DNA of 64,000 bases, taken from Azadirachta indica (lineage: Eukaryota; Streptophyta; Magnoliopsida; Sapindales; Meliaceae). The stretch is taken from NCBI GenBank assembly GCA_022749755.1, contig CM040441.1, positions 1,406,179 to 1,470,178 of the forward strand. The letters are read 5' to 3'. Numbering within the stretch: the first letter of the stretch is position 1; each line of letters starts with the position of its first letter. The position numbers and the translations under genes are program-made. The notes below the pieces were generated by a model that ran no database searches, was not told the origin of the DNA, and saw only the letters and a list, made by a program, of their open reading frames with translations. Shown in pieces: positions 23,397 to 35,945 of this stretch.

Positions 23397-24479
23397 ATTT
23401 TTTTCCACAAGGCAACTAGTTTAATATATGTTTACCTTAAATTATAAACAAAAAAGAATAATGACCACAAATAGTAATCTTAAAATTGTTATGAAAATTA
23501 TATGAATTAATGAGCTAATTTATTTATAATTTTTAAGGAATAATGGACATATTCTTGAAAGCTCCGTTAATATAGGAAAACTTGTTTAGTGGTTTTTCAC
23601 TGTTGCAACATTTTTAGCGTTATTGTTGCATGTTTTGTCATGTTAATCCCATGTAATGACGGGTAGTAATGAGTAGTTACAAATATGATCATGGGCAACT
23701 TTATTTGCCTATATAAGAATTGATGTATGTTAATTATTGTGTTCTTCCATTGCGTTGTTCATTTACCATTATTTCTACTAAATTTTCTATATTTGGTATT
23801 CTTTGATTTTAAATTCAAATCAATTAATTCAATTATAACAGTTTTGAACATATTGGAAAATAAACAAATCTAACAATAAAACTTAACCTCATTTATGATT
23901 TGCGCAAAGGTTTTGAATTGATTGATCCTCGTCTTCAATTCCTTACGAAAATTAAGTGATAAAGAATGAAAAACACATTAAGTAAATGAAATCTAAATTA
24001 CATTGAGATGACAAAACAAAGAAAGAACTCCCCTCAAAGGGAGTAAAACAAAGAGAACCCCGAAGAGGGTGCCTAAAAGGATCCCCTTAAGATGATTAAA
24101 ATCACAGTTTATATAGGCAAGATCAAGAAGGCTTTACATGAGTGAACATATGTAAGCTGCAAAATTCATCATATCTCTGTCTACCAGATTGTAGCTCATG
24201 TTTGATTGTCTTCCACACCAAATTAGAGAAAGTGATCTTCATATAGATTATGCATAATTAAATAAACTTTGTCATGACCCATGATTCATGTCATTTTGAT
24301 GTGTGTAACATGAGATATGATTAAAATAGTAAAGCATCGTAAACTTTGATGGTCATTATGATCGTGAATTGGAGTATGTTGACGGAAAATTTTGTGCGAT
24401 CAAAGAAGTATTGACATATTATTGAATTAAGTGTAGTCGAACTAGGAGGAGTTGTCTTGACAATAGCACAAAGGGCATA

Positions 24480-25140
24480 AATTGAAGCACAAAAGTTGAA
24501 GGATTTAAAGGCAAAGAATTAACTTTTTCAAGCTATTGATCATTCAATCTTGGGAACAATTCTTTGCAAAGATACCTCCAAGCAAATATGGAATTCCATG
24601 AAGAGGAAATTTCAACGACAACAAAGGGAAAAAAAATGCAAATTCAAGCACCTCTTGGTGAGCTTGAAACTTTATACATGAAGTTAGGCAAATTGATTTC
24701 TGATTATTTCTCAAGAACATAGGTAATCGCCAATAAGATAAGGATCCACAGACAAAAGTTAGAGGAAATCACCATAATTGAAAAGATTCTTTGATCAATG
24801 AGCGCAAAAAATTCAATTTTGTTACTTGTTCGCTCGAGGAATCTAATGACAATTGAATTATAAATTGATGAATTGCGTAGTTCATTGAAAGTCCATGAGC
24901 GACAATATATGCAGAAGACAATGAGGAGCAAACATTGTGAGAACCAACTAATTTGAAAGGTGTTGGTCGCGTGGTAAAGGAAACTGGAGAGGAAAGAATG
25001 CAAACCACAAATCTGAGGAGAACCAAGTTGCTGGAAATAAGAAAAAATAGAGGGGTCGTGATAATCATCGGTCAATAAATCACACGTTAAATGCTTTTAA
25101 TGTCATCGGTATGGGCATTATCATTTTGAATGTCGTACAA
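24480..25140 (+). pseudogene. Copia gag relic with zinc knuckle
   Basis: UBN2-type gag pieces are spread over several frames: KLKDLKAKN, FQAIDHSILGTILCKDTSKQ, then IANKIRIHRQKLEE and IDELRSSLKVHERQ. The zinc knuckle at about 25091-25132 keeps the C-x2-C-x4-H-x4-C spacing (CHRYGHYHFEC), with a stop between the first two cysteines. Gag would form the virus-like particle. Reading-frame breaks make it non-functional. Confidence 0.8.
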
Positions 25141-25224
25141 ATTTAAATAAAGATCGTGGTGAAAGATCTAACTTTGCAGAAAAAAATGAGAAAGAGGAGG
25201 AAGCCATTGTGTTGATGGTATGCC

Positions 25225-26270
25225 ATCAAAAGGAAAAAACCTTCCAAAATTTGTGGTATCTAGATACAGGCTAAAGTAACCATATATACATAGATAAGAC
25301 TGCATTTTCTGATTTGGATGAATTTTTCCACAATATTGTAATTTGGAGACAATTCTATAATTTTTGTCATGGGAAAAGAGAAGGTAAAAATCCAAACAAA
25401 GAAAAATTATAGTCAAATCATCTTTAATGTCCTATGTGCTCCAAATTTGAGATCAAATTTACTTAGTGTGGATCAACTTCAAGAGAAAAGATATGATTAT
25501 CATAAAAGATGGAGTTTGTCAAATTCAAGACTCCAAGCAGCGATTGATTACAAAAGTCAGCATGACAAGAAATTGCATGTTTCCTTTGTATCTCCAAAAT
25601 GCTAGTTATTCCTGTCTCTTAGAAAAATTGAAAGATACGGCATGGCTATGGCATATTCAGTATGGGCACCTATATTTTGCTAGCTTCAAGACTTTACAGT
25701 AGATGAAAATGGTAGCAGATCTCCCACAATTTGAATCTCCTTCAGAAATTTGTGAAGATTGTGCTAGTAAACAACATCGTGATAGCTTTCCAAAAGAAAA
25801 TATTTAGAGAGCAAAGAAAGTGCTAGAACTAGTTCATTCTGATCTAAGTCCCACATCTGATAAAGATAAGCGGTACTTTATTATGTTCATTGATGATTAT
25901 AGTTGGAAGACTTAGGTTCATTTCCTACAGGAAAATCATAAGCTTTTACAGTTATTAAGAATTTCAAAGAGTTAGTTGAGAAAGAAGCGGGTAGCCCTAT
26001 AAAGTTCTTTATACTGATCGTGGTGGAGAATACAACATATAATAATTTGCAAATTTTTGTGAAATGCATGGATTCAAGAGGCGATTTATAACAACTTTCA
26101 AGCCTCAACAAAATGGTGTTTGCGGAAGGAAAAATCGCATAATTTTAAACATGTACGAAGCCTTTAAAAAGAAAGAAACTTTCCAAAAAGTTTTGGCCTG
26201 AAACAATTAATTGCAGTATTCATATTCTAAACAGAAGTCTTATTGTTGTTGTTCAAAATATGAAACCATT
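25225..26270 (+). pseudogene. Copia protease-integrase relic
   Basis: The protease active-site region reads WYLDTG, followed directly by a stop (about 25250-25275). An open stretch then gives NVLCAPNLRSNLLSVDQLQE, the GAG-pre-integrase segment (WHIQYGHLYF, CEDCASKQHRD) and the integrase core (MFIDDYSWKT, TDRGGEY, QQNGV). The third catalytic acid, normally Glu in the VxERKNR motif, reads as Gly here (GGA). It ends in NRSLIVVVQNMK at about 26260. Stops and shifts occur throughout. Confidence 0.85.
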
Positions 26271-26872
26271 TTCAAAGTAGACCTTATACGCATATAGCTT
26301 TTATAAGTATAGTTTTTAATAAAAGACAGTTAATCCTTAATTATCACGAATAACTTCAAAAGAATTTGAGTAATTATTTACATTAACAAATTTTTAACGT
26401 TCTATTTGAGAGAAATAATGTAAAACTTTTAAAATAAAATAAGAGCATTTCAGCTAATTTCACATTTTAAAAAAGTTGGAGAAGTTCCAAAAACAAAAGT
26501 CCAAAATTTGAACTTCTTCCAAAAGATGGAAAATGACTTTTTTAATTATCAAAAACCTTTCTATAATGTCAATTAAACGACATTAAAAAATTTGAAAAAA
26601 ATTTTTATAACCCATTGTATTTAATGAAAAAGCCAAACCAAACGATCGCTTATGTAATGATACTAACTTGTGGATCATAACTGTTAAAGACAAGAATCTG
26701 TTATTCTATAGGGCTTGGATATATTAAAACCTTGAATCTCCAAATTGAAGAGGAGTTTATATGAATAGTTTTAATTATTGCTGATACTTATGAAAAATCT
26801 TTGATAGATGAAGTTAATTTTATTCTCTTCTAAAACATTTTCAAGTTTACATTATGGATTAAAGCAAGATAT

Positions 26873-27247
26873 TTATTGTTTTGGAGAATGAATAATACAC
26901 TCATGCCAAACATGACCACTTCTAGCAAAAACATCTGCATTATTTTTCTCAGGGTAGTATGGTGCAGTTACTCGCACAAACTCATTGTGACAAGCCCATC
27001 CCTCAGCTATAAGTTGTTGGCAACATTCAGGAGATAGATTTTCATGCTTGTACACACTCGCTTTGATAGCCTCTCCACACGCTGGTTGTAACTTGGTTCC
27101 GCAATGTTCTAGAAAATCGTGAGTTTCCTTTGGTAGTAAAGGTAAAGGCACAAGATCTTTACCTGCCACAAGAACTGATGAGAGCATGACAAACATACTA
27201 AAAAGAAAAATAGATCTCTCGAAAGATTGGGACTTCATGCCTCGCAT
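26873..27247 (-). CDS. ECA1/prolamin-like secreted cysteine-rich peptide, gene 1
   Basis: A 124-residue intact single-exon ORF. An N-terminal signal peptide (hydrophobic FLFSMFVMLSSVLVAG, about residues 14-29) precedes a mature part with six cysteines at 49, 57, 75, 76, 86 and 117. This gives C-x7-C-x17-CC-x9-C-x30-C, typical of the plant prolamin-like domain (PF05617, ECA1 gametogenesis-related family). Characterised family members (EC1) are secreted from the egg cell and act in fertilisation; the role of this gene is not shown. A TATA-type box lies upstream at 27326-27333. The stop codon overlaps an AATAAA on the coding strand. It differs from gene 2 mainly in the signal peptide. Confidence 0.88.
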   Translation of the reverse strand: MRGMKSQSFERSIFLFSMFVMLSSVLVAGKDLVPLPLLPKETHDFLEHCGTKLQPACGEAIKASVYKHENLSPECCQQLIAEGWACHNEFVRVTAPYYPEKNNADVFARSGHVWHECIIHSPKQ

Positions 27248-27325
27248 ATTGCTTGTATATGTTTTGTCCCTAATATTTTAGAGAGGATAGTTTTTTGAAT
27301 GAAATAAAAAGTATTGGAACAACCT

Positions 27326-27333
27326 CTTTTATA
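27326..27333 (-). promoter_or_regulatory. TATA box of ECA1-like gene 1
   Basis: TATAAAAG on the minus strand about 80 bases before the ATG, conserved at the same place in gene 2. Confidence 0.6.
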
Positions 27334-27368
27334 TAATGACATATCGATGTTTTACGATTTTAAAACGT

Positions 27369-28750
27369 ATTATAAACTTGGTAGGTGATATTTTTATTAA
27401 TTTCATTTATTTGAATTTAAGAATGTTAAAAGATGTTATTTCTTTTGTGAATTAAACGCACTAAGTTTTAAACTTTGTGCTTAAGGATTGATTTTAGCGT
27501 TTCCTTTTTCACTAGCCAAATATATAATAAGTTTTTATGACCTAAGGTACCAAAATTATTATTGTCAAATTCATCTAGAAATAGTTATTAAAGTTCTATT
27601 TATTTTTTCAATATTTATGTTTTAAAAAATTGAGAATTGTATTTAATTCAAATGGGCCCTAAATATCTTTAGATACATTTTGGTCTTTTCAAAGTGTTGG
27701 ATAAAATTAAATTGCAACAGTAAATAAAATGTTTATGTGTACTTACGTTCATAATTACTTAAAAATTTACTTCAGGGACATTAAGTTTTTAAATACATTT
27801 TTGAAATATTTGCATGATCTACAATAACATTTATTTAGATTTATTTCAATCTTTCAAAAGAATATTAAAGCCTCAATTAATTATTTTATATTTTATGCCG
27901 ATAGTTATTGATAGTGAAAATTATAGTATAAATTTTTAAGTTGTTTAAATGCAAATATTGAAGATTGTTAGAAAGAAGCTTGATTTTCACAAGTTAAAAT
28001 GTAATTAAATTTATTTTTGATGTTTCAAAATTCTAAAATATTTTGATCAACCTATGTCTACTGTAATTTACAAATTATTATCTTAATTTTCGAATGTACA
28101 GTTTCAAAGAATTAAAGGCAAAAATATATTATTTTAATAAATTTGTTAGAAGATATTTAGGATTAGTTTGGGATTGTTATAGATTTTAGAATAAGATAAT
28201 TTTAGTATGTTGTAGAAAGAATTAATGTTGAACAGAATCAATTTACTATTTAGAAAATTTTATTTTTATAAGTGCCATAAATTTCAAAAATAGTTTTGTC
28301 TGTTTCATAAAGTTTATTGTTAAAATATTGCAGTAATTATAATTACCAAAATGTACATATTAAATAGTACTAATAAATGAAATTTAATTTTAACTAAGTG
28401 TTTGTTTATATACGCACATAACACTTTGAAATAATTTATAGCAGAAAATATAACAATTTTAATCATATTTTCAGAAAAATAAAAAAGCAATAAAAAGAAA
28501 AAATATTTTGATTTTAATAATTTTATTTCCTAATTAAAGTTAAAATTTAATAATTGTTTTAGGGATAAAATTAAAATCAAAATTGCTTTCCAAAATCTAT
28601 TTCGAAAGCAACTCTTTTTTTATTTTCTAAAGCCTATTGTAAAATAAGGTAATTTTGTCAAAAGTCACTATGAAAAATTTTTACCAAACACTTAAAATGA
28701 CTTTTAACTACTCAAAATACTTTTAACTCTTCTAACAGCAATCTCGCTCT
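27369..28750. other. Upstream region of ECA1-like gene 1, no gene seen
   Basis: Matches A 2-2520 apart from the 1,085-base absence at about 27606 and a small rearranged stretch near 28567-28590. Only low-complexity AT-rich sequence. Confidence 0.7.
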
Positions 28751-29044
28751 AAGTTAGATTAGGGCTGTTAGGTTTACGCTTGGTGTTGGTAATCTTATGA
28801 TAACCCTAAAATTTTGTTAATGCAAACCACAATGTATAATCCATTATGTGGTAACAGATTTATTTGACCTTATAACAAACTTGCCTATCCAAGTATTGAG
28901 GTTTGTGTGATACATTGTTCTGTTTGGCAAGCATATGTCATAGTGCATTTCATTAAGTGTTTCTCTTCCCACAACAAGTCCTTATCAAGGAACTGCCATT
29001 ATTTCCTAATTGTGTGACCTACAAAAATATTCAAGTTTTGCACT

Positions 29045-29314
29045 TTAGTACCCAAAAGGCTTTAGGTCCTTGAGTGTTAGTTTTGGTTCCTTTCGCAACC
29101 CAAATTTTTCTAACACTATATATGCGTTTTTCTTAATGGGGCATGGAAAACTCATATGGCCAACATCATTATAATAATTGCATGCAATTTTGGAATCATT
29201 CATAGAAGTAGCCTTTACAAAATACCTTTTCAAATGTTTTTCGTTTAATATAAGGCTTGTATCCAATATATACTTTATCCAAAACACATCTTTGAGAGCC
29301 AGGCAAGAACACAT
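29045..29314 (-). pseudogene. Copia gag zinc-knuckle relic (copy B)
   Basis: An 89-codon open stretch with CNYYNDVGHMSFPCPIKK, a zinc knuckle in which the second Cys is replaced by Tyr, followed by a lysine-rich linker (LRKEPKLTLKDLKPFGY). Copy B keeps about 100 bases of upstream gag that A and C have lost. It is a retrotransposon fragment on the opposite strand to the 23.5-26.3 kb copia. Confidence 0.55.
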
Positions 29315-30123
29315 ATATAAGCATAATTGGTATCAAATTCGAAATTGCCTTATGTACAAGTGTCAAAAACTCACTCCTTTAATTGCCTTATGCACAATTG
29401 TTAGCTCAAATCTTTAAAGCATATTTGTAGTTTGTGTTTGTAAGCATGATTGGTTGACATGTGCATACCTTGTTAACAAGTTGTTGGCTTACCATTTTGA
29501 TCGTTTAATATTTAATTCTTTAGCCAAGGTTTCAAGGCATGTTGTGACTTAATATATGTTTTGCTTGAACCATACATGCAATAATTAATATGTACAAAAC
29601 AATCCCATGCCATTTTGTATTTTGACATGTGCTTAATTCTTCATTTATTTTATTCATTCATCATGCTTAAATGTATTTGAATTGAAATGTAGTCACTCAA
29701 TGATTAACTTTTCTATCCATTTCAAGCCAAATATTCATGGACTTAATTGTTACTTACTTGATATTATATTTTGAATTATTTAAATTCTGTTGTGGCTTTG
29801 AATAGAAAAAAAAGGGAAAAAAGAGTATGTGAGCGTGGAAAAGTTATTATGTATAGAAGTGTTCTTCCTCTATTCAATGTGTTGGCGATAAACTTGTGGG
29901 AGATTATTCACTATTTTGTTGTTATTTTTGACAATGCTACAATGAGGAGAGATATGAAAAATTTGCAAATGTGTTTTTATTTGTCAAAAAAATTCTACAA
30001 TCTTTTCATTCTTCCAATTTTTAACTTGTGAAACGAGAAACACATTTGATATGCAATACACTTTGGAGAGGTGTGGTTTATTTATTTGGGGTTGCATAGA
30101 TATTACACGATGACTGTCTCTTG

Positions 30124-30156
<33 letters not shown>

Positions 30157-33100
30157 GGAAAATTTCCGTTGTGCACTCTTTTAAAACTAAAAGGGATAAA
30201 AGTTCTTACTACTTTTATCTTATTCCCTCACCCCTTGATTTTAATTGTATTTGTTCAAAAGTTTAGTGGGAGTTTTTCATCTTGGAAATTTTTCAAAATC
30301 TTTCTACAACGTATTTCCTAATATTGTTATCATACTCTTATATTTGATATTCTTTTGATGATAACAAAAGAGGCAGAAGTTTAATTGTTTGCCATATGAC
30401 TGATGGTCATATACTTGAATTAAAATGCCTTGTTTGAAATGCCCACATGCTTAAATGTTTCATTGATGCTATGGGGAGCATATATTTTAGATTGCTGGAT
30501 GTATGATCAATTCATCAACTAAATTTTTATTGGCAATCAATGGTTGTCTTCATAAAAAAGTGAGGAGATTATTAGCCTTAAGGCTCATTATCATTGCTTT
30601 GATCATAACAAACATTGATAACTTTGATTTAACTAAATTCTTCTTGTAGCATTTGTTGTGATATTTTTAACATGAAAAATTGGAGTACAATGTGATCATC
30701 AAAAGGATATCTAAAATTAAGATATTCATGAATAGAAATGGGAAGCCTTAAAAGTAATGAAAGAGATAATTGAAGAATTATAGACACAAATATTAGGTAT
30801 CTTTTGTTGGTAATGTATCTTCAAATTGATCATTGATGAAAGATTTGTTGGTAATTTAATTTCCAATTTTAATTAACTATTTAGTTAACTAATTAATGTA
30901 AATTAATTTCACGATTAATCAAATCAGCACACTACAAATAAAATAATGAAGACACGGCATTTAAACATGGTTTGGATTTTAAAATCTGACATCCACTAGG
31001 CAACGCTTAGAGAAAAAACAAGTCACTAAGAAATAAAACAATACAAACACCAATCAACTTATACAAGTCAAAGGCTCCCTCTTTATTGTTATTGCTGTAT
31101 AGTATCTTCTTATATGGCCTTCTTCCGCGAGATCCGCTCATTTTTTATGTCATCGATCTCCCTTTTAGTGAACACGGCTTTGTCTCCCGAAGAAATCAAG
31201 TTGCTTCCTAAAGAACACAAGCAAATTATCTTCGCAACACTTAAGAAATCTAAATTCTTAAGTTTATTAGAATAGGAATTACAAACAAATAATTCTCACT
31301 AAATTGTTCTCAATTAAAGCATAAGGGATAAAGGTGAACAACTTAGAAATTAAAAATCATGCTTATAGAGAAGCTCTTTATGAACTAGTTTTTCACATAT
31401 TGGAGGCTTGACAAAATCTAAAACTGTTGTTTTTTTTTTTTTAAATAATGAAAACATAAACTTGAGTCCAAAGAGGATTTTTATTTCCTTATTCCTTATG
31501 GAAATAAATCTCCTAAATTAGGAAGGATTCTTACCATGCTATAAAGTCCTTGTTTTCCAAAGTCCTTCTTTCTTTTGAGTTGTAGAATCGCAAATGCATG
31601 TTTCCTAGTTAAACTTTGACAATCAACTAATTTCAAAATAACTAAAAAACTAAAATACATGGAGTTTAATAAAAACAAAAGCTATGCAGATTTTTCTACT
31701 GTATTTTTGTTGTAACATAATTTTTGCCTTACAAAAAGACCCACAATTTTAATTGCCATATAATGACAAGAAAAATCCTAACAATTGATTAGCACTTAAA
31801 TTCTCCAAATGAATTTTTCATTAAAACACATGTTCTTTTAGGCTTCTCAAAACTTCATATTACTATCTGATTTTAATGTGAATATTTTAAATATGTGAGA
31901 AATATACAAGTCAAACATCAACTTCATTACACACTCTGGCTTTCATTTGCAATATCCAAAAGGCAATACTTTGTAGTTAACCTATTCATACCAGTGGTAA
32001 AAAGCTCCAATTTCACTGCAACTAATCAAAATTCAAACTACACACGCTTCTTCTACTATTTCTTGTAGGCAAAAATTCATCAATTTTTTCTGTCATTTCT
32101 TGTCAAAAAACTACATGAACTTGCCATTTTCTTGTGTGATGACCAAATCCTTATTTCAATTTCAAATGATTTTTCCCTTTACTACTAATTCCTACCATCT
32201 CAACTGTCATTGCTCCCCATAATGCCCGGCAAAAACCACCTAAGAGTTAGATCACTAGAAACATGAATTAAACTCGAGAGACAAGACTTTCAATCATGAT
32301 TTTTAAAAATGAATAATAACAAAGATTGTTGGGATTTGCTTCATTCAGTTATTGTAACTTTCATCGATAGAGTTTTGAATGTGGATTGAAAAAAATTTGT
32401 GTTTTAAGGAAAAAAAAAAAGACAGAGAGAAGCAACAGCTATGGCCATGGTAGAGAAAGCCACAAAGAGAGAAGAAATAAAAAATAAATAAAAAAAGATG
32501 AAAAGATGAAAAGATGAAAATGGAGGTGGTGATAATGGTGGCATATTTACAAATTGGATAAAAAAAAAGGGTGACAATAGAGGTGGTAGGTTTGGAGATA
32601 GGAAGAATGGTGGCAAAGGATGAAGAAAAATTCTAATAGATTATTACAAATGCAATGGCAGGGATAAAATATTAAAATTGTCCAAAGTATGTCTTGATTT
32701 GTTATTCACCTAAGTTTAGGATAAAATGTTGTTATCTTTTGTCATTTTTAATTAGAACAAAGATAAAATAATTATTTTATCAATATTTAGAGGTGAAGTG
32801 ATGACTTTTAATAAATTAGGCATATATCTGACATGTTAATAAATAAAAGGACAAGACAAAAAATAACCCCCTTTTTTCCGAAAACAATTATTATTTTGTA
32901 TTTCTATTTTATTTTCAATTTTAAAGTTCCATCATGAATACAAAATTTTGAAATTTTCTATTTTTTTGGTATTGTGTTTATCTATTTTATGTATTTTAAT
33001 TGATATTTTATAATTTAGAATTTAGAAAAATGTATAAAATTTAGGACATTTATCAACACAAGTTAGACGGATATTTATATTATTTTATAGGTTAAAAATT

Positions 33101-33180
33101 AGTTAAAAGTTTACGATAATGAAAAAAAAATGAAAGGAGTTTTAGTAGAGAACAGTTAATGTTTCATGGGTTTACTATTG
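29315..33180. other. Unrecognised AT-rich region
   Basis: No gene recognised. Contents: a TA microsatellite at about 30126-30157; an interval near 30960-31330 that loosely resembles plant retroelement ends carrying a degenerate ACGTGGTTCGG-type motif; a T run near 31431-31442; and a purine-rich tract (GA/AAG with GGTGG units) at about 32405-32640. Short ORFs here are low-complexity. Confidence 0.5.
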
Positions 33181-33189
33181 CCTCCATAT

Positions 33190-33930
33190 ATTAGTGTACA
33201 TTAATTACTCCTTAAGTTCATTTAGGAAGAATATGTATAGATATGAGTTTTACATGAAATAGGTTAATTTACAAAACATATATATATATATATATATATA
33301 CTCATTATGTTTATAGTTTGCCTGTTACCATAATTTGCAATAAAGTGTAGAATTTAATCAAAATAAAACGTATGATTTTTTTTTAAACGACTTATTTACA
33401 CAAAAATTTTAGTACATGGAAAAGCAATATTTGACCTGACTCAAAGTTGTAATTTATTATTTAAAAATTGTCTTCAAACATTAAAATTTTGAATTGTAAT
33501 CTTAAAACTTTTATTTTGAAAATGATTTGGTATTTCATTTAAAAATAAATTTAAAATTTTAAAATAAATGTTTGGCACAATATTTAAAAACATGTTTTTC
33601 ACTCTTGCAATTAGTAAATTTATTAAACAATAAATTTATGCATCACAAATGTAGAATAAAAGAAATATGGATAAATGGTCAATAAAAATGAGTTAGCTCA
33701 TCCAAATTGATATACTTTATACACTAATTATAATAGATATTTACTCATAATTATGAATAAAAAATGATCAAATATAGCATTCAAATTAATCAAGAATCAT
33801 GAACCCAACTATGTCTTCATGTACAATAATGTTCAAAACAACTACAAAGATTCTTCCAAAATTTTCTTTCTCACCTCTTAAAAAAGTTTTTCATTTTCAT
33901 GATAATCATCAAACAATAATCAATATTTCT
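33190..33930. repeat. Old relic of the ECA1 upstream region (copy D)
   Basis: Aligns by eye with A 316-1040 at clearly lower identity: TTTTACATGAAATAGGTTA, TTATTTACACAAAAATTTT, AAAATGATTTGGTA and TCATAATTATGAATA all have counterparts in the same order. It falls within the 1,085-base block that copy B lacks. It includes a TA microsatellite at about 33281-33301. Confidence 0.75.
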
Positions 33931-35345
33931 TTTTTTTTTTATAGTTAATTACAAAAAAATGTTTTGGCTCACTATCTCTAACTACTAATACTATTGACTT
34001 GCTATCGTAGTAATTATTATTTGCAATGCACACAATCTATTAACATTTTTTGCCTATTTTATTTTAATAAATGTATGACAAGCGCAAATTTTATTGTCAT
34101 TTAAGTATATTAGTAATTATTTTCGTAAACATTTAACTGCTTATATATGCATATATATACATATATATATATATGATGAAAATATTATGTTTGAATTTTT
34201 TAACGAATTGATAGTTTACTACTCATAAATAATATTTTACAGATTGAATATAAAATTTTTGGTAGGTAGATCAATATATAAAGACTTCACGGTTCTACAC
34301 TTTTGGAATATTAGAATCTTCATCTAGAGAAGAATAAAGAAAAACTGTGCTATTTAGTAATTTAATCTAGGACTAGGATTTGACTCTTAATAACATTTCA
34401 GCAATTAATTGCAATAATAAGGTTTGAATATTTTAAGTTATGTGATCTTTATAAAGTAATGTTTGAGGAATATTATTTTAAGCTTAGTGCTTAAGTGTTT
34501 GTCATCCTATTTTAACAAGCGTTCTATTTGAGTTAAATTAGGTGTGTTAATAATCAACAACTATGGCTTATAATACTTTTCTCCTTTCTTTTATGCTTTG
34601 TGTTGCTTCGCCTTCCAAACAAAAATGAATTGACTAATTGTATACAAAAGCCTTCCTATTTCTCAAAATTTGATTGTGAAAGTGGATTATGGCAAATAAG
34701 AGACATGAAGAGTCAGTTGGACAATTTTTAGTTGTTTAGAAAATAAAACTTAATTTATCTAACAAACTTAATTATAGTACTCCAACATAAAATATTTAAG
34801 CTTTTTTTTTGGAAATTATTCTTAAAATTCGATACATAGTAAACACATATAATAATAATTTTTATTACTTTTATCAAATATATTTTTATTGTTTCTAACT
34901 ATGAAATCAATTTTCAAAGATTATGGCAAAATATATTTCAAACTATCCAAAGTACAAAGAATAGAAACTAATATTTTATTTACACTCTAATATTTTTCGG
35001 AAATTGAATTGCAAATGAAATCCGCCGTGTACATTTTTCAATGTTATCTTTTCTAGCTCCTTTCTTTTTTTCTTTTATTGAATTTAAATCTAACTTTAAA
35101 AATTAAATATTTACAATACAATGTAAGATATTTAACAATAGAAAAATCTATGTACATAATCAATAAAAACATAATTTATTTTTAATAAATGACATACGAA
35201 ATGCATAAATGTAGTATACATACATTTGAAAAAAAAATGTTCCAAGTAGTATATTTCTTCAATCCATTGGTAGGTTAGTCAATTTATTTACTTAATTCCT
35301 ACAAAAGTATTTATGGTTTGTTAGGTATAACTTTTCAAATAAGGT
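33931..35345. other. AT-rich interval, no gene seen
   Basis: Contains TA-rich microsatellite sequence at about 34142-34174. No protein family, tRNA or repeat border was recognised. Confidence 0.5.
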
Positions 35346-35945
35346 TTTTCAGAGTAGACCTTATACGTATATAGTTTTTATAAGTAGAGTTTTTAATAAA
35401 AGACAATTAATCTTTAATTATCATGAATAACTTCAGAAGAATTTGAGTAATTATTTAAATTAACAAATTTTTAATGTTTTATTTGAGAGAAATAATGTAA
35501 AACTTTTAAAATAAAATAAGAGCATATCATCGAATTTCACATTTTAAAAAAGTTGGAGAAGTTACAAAGACAAAAGTCCAAAATTTGAACTTCTTCCAAG
35601 AAAAGGAAAATGACTTTTTTAATTATCAAAAACCTTTCTATAATGTCAATTAAACGACATTAAAAAATTTGAAAAAATTATAACCCATTATATTTAATGA
35701 AAAAGCCAAACCAAACGATCGCTTATGTAATGATACTAACTTGTGGATCATAACTGTTAAAGACAAGAATTTTTTATTCTATAGGGCTTGGATAAATTAA
35801 AATCTTGAGTTTTCAAATGGAAGAGGAGTCTATATGAATATTTTTAATTATTGCTGATACTTATGAAAAATCTTCAATAGATGAAGTTAATTTTATTCTC
35901 TTCTAAAATATTTTCAAGTTTACATTATGGATTAAAGCAAGCTAT

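Larger units (their letters stand above)
23536..26270 (+). mobile_element. Copia element, 5' half (LTR, gag, protease, integrase)
   Basis: The LTR remnant (about 23536-23791) matches parts of the LTR at 5515-6262, followed by a tRNA-Met-type primer site resemblance (TGGTATTCTTTG, 23793-23804). Gag, protease and integrase relics follow on the same strand. It is cut at 26270, exactly where the ECA1 block copy B begins. RT, RNase H and the 3' LTR are missing here, while the same family's 3' part lies at 4840-6262 and 41279-42698. Confidence 0.8.
26270..29214. repeat. ECA1-block copy B (diverged paralogue of 35346-39409)
   Basis: Collinear with copy C from just inside the 3' flank of the ECA1-like gene, through the gene and its upstream region, to the copia gag relic. 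It is visibly more diverged than A versus C. Relative to A/C it lacks about 1,085 bases (A 237-1321; junction at about 27606). The left edge abuts a truncated copia. The right edge at about 29214 is where A and C switch to other sequence. Confidence 0.9.

Noticed and set aside
24704..25075. 123- and 99-codon minus-strand ORFs
   Set aside because: They are antisense to the copia gag relic, where plus-strand frames carry UBN2-type and zinc-knuckle motifs.
29771..30031. 86-codon ORF KKREKRVCERGKVIMYR...
   Set aside because: No recognisable domain, no conserved copy elsewhere in the window, and ordinary AT-rich composition.
32404..32616. Pro/Phe/Ser-rich minus-strand ORF as an extensin-like gene
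   Set aside because: It arises from a purine-rich simple-sequence tract and has no regular SPPP repeats.
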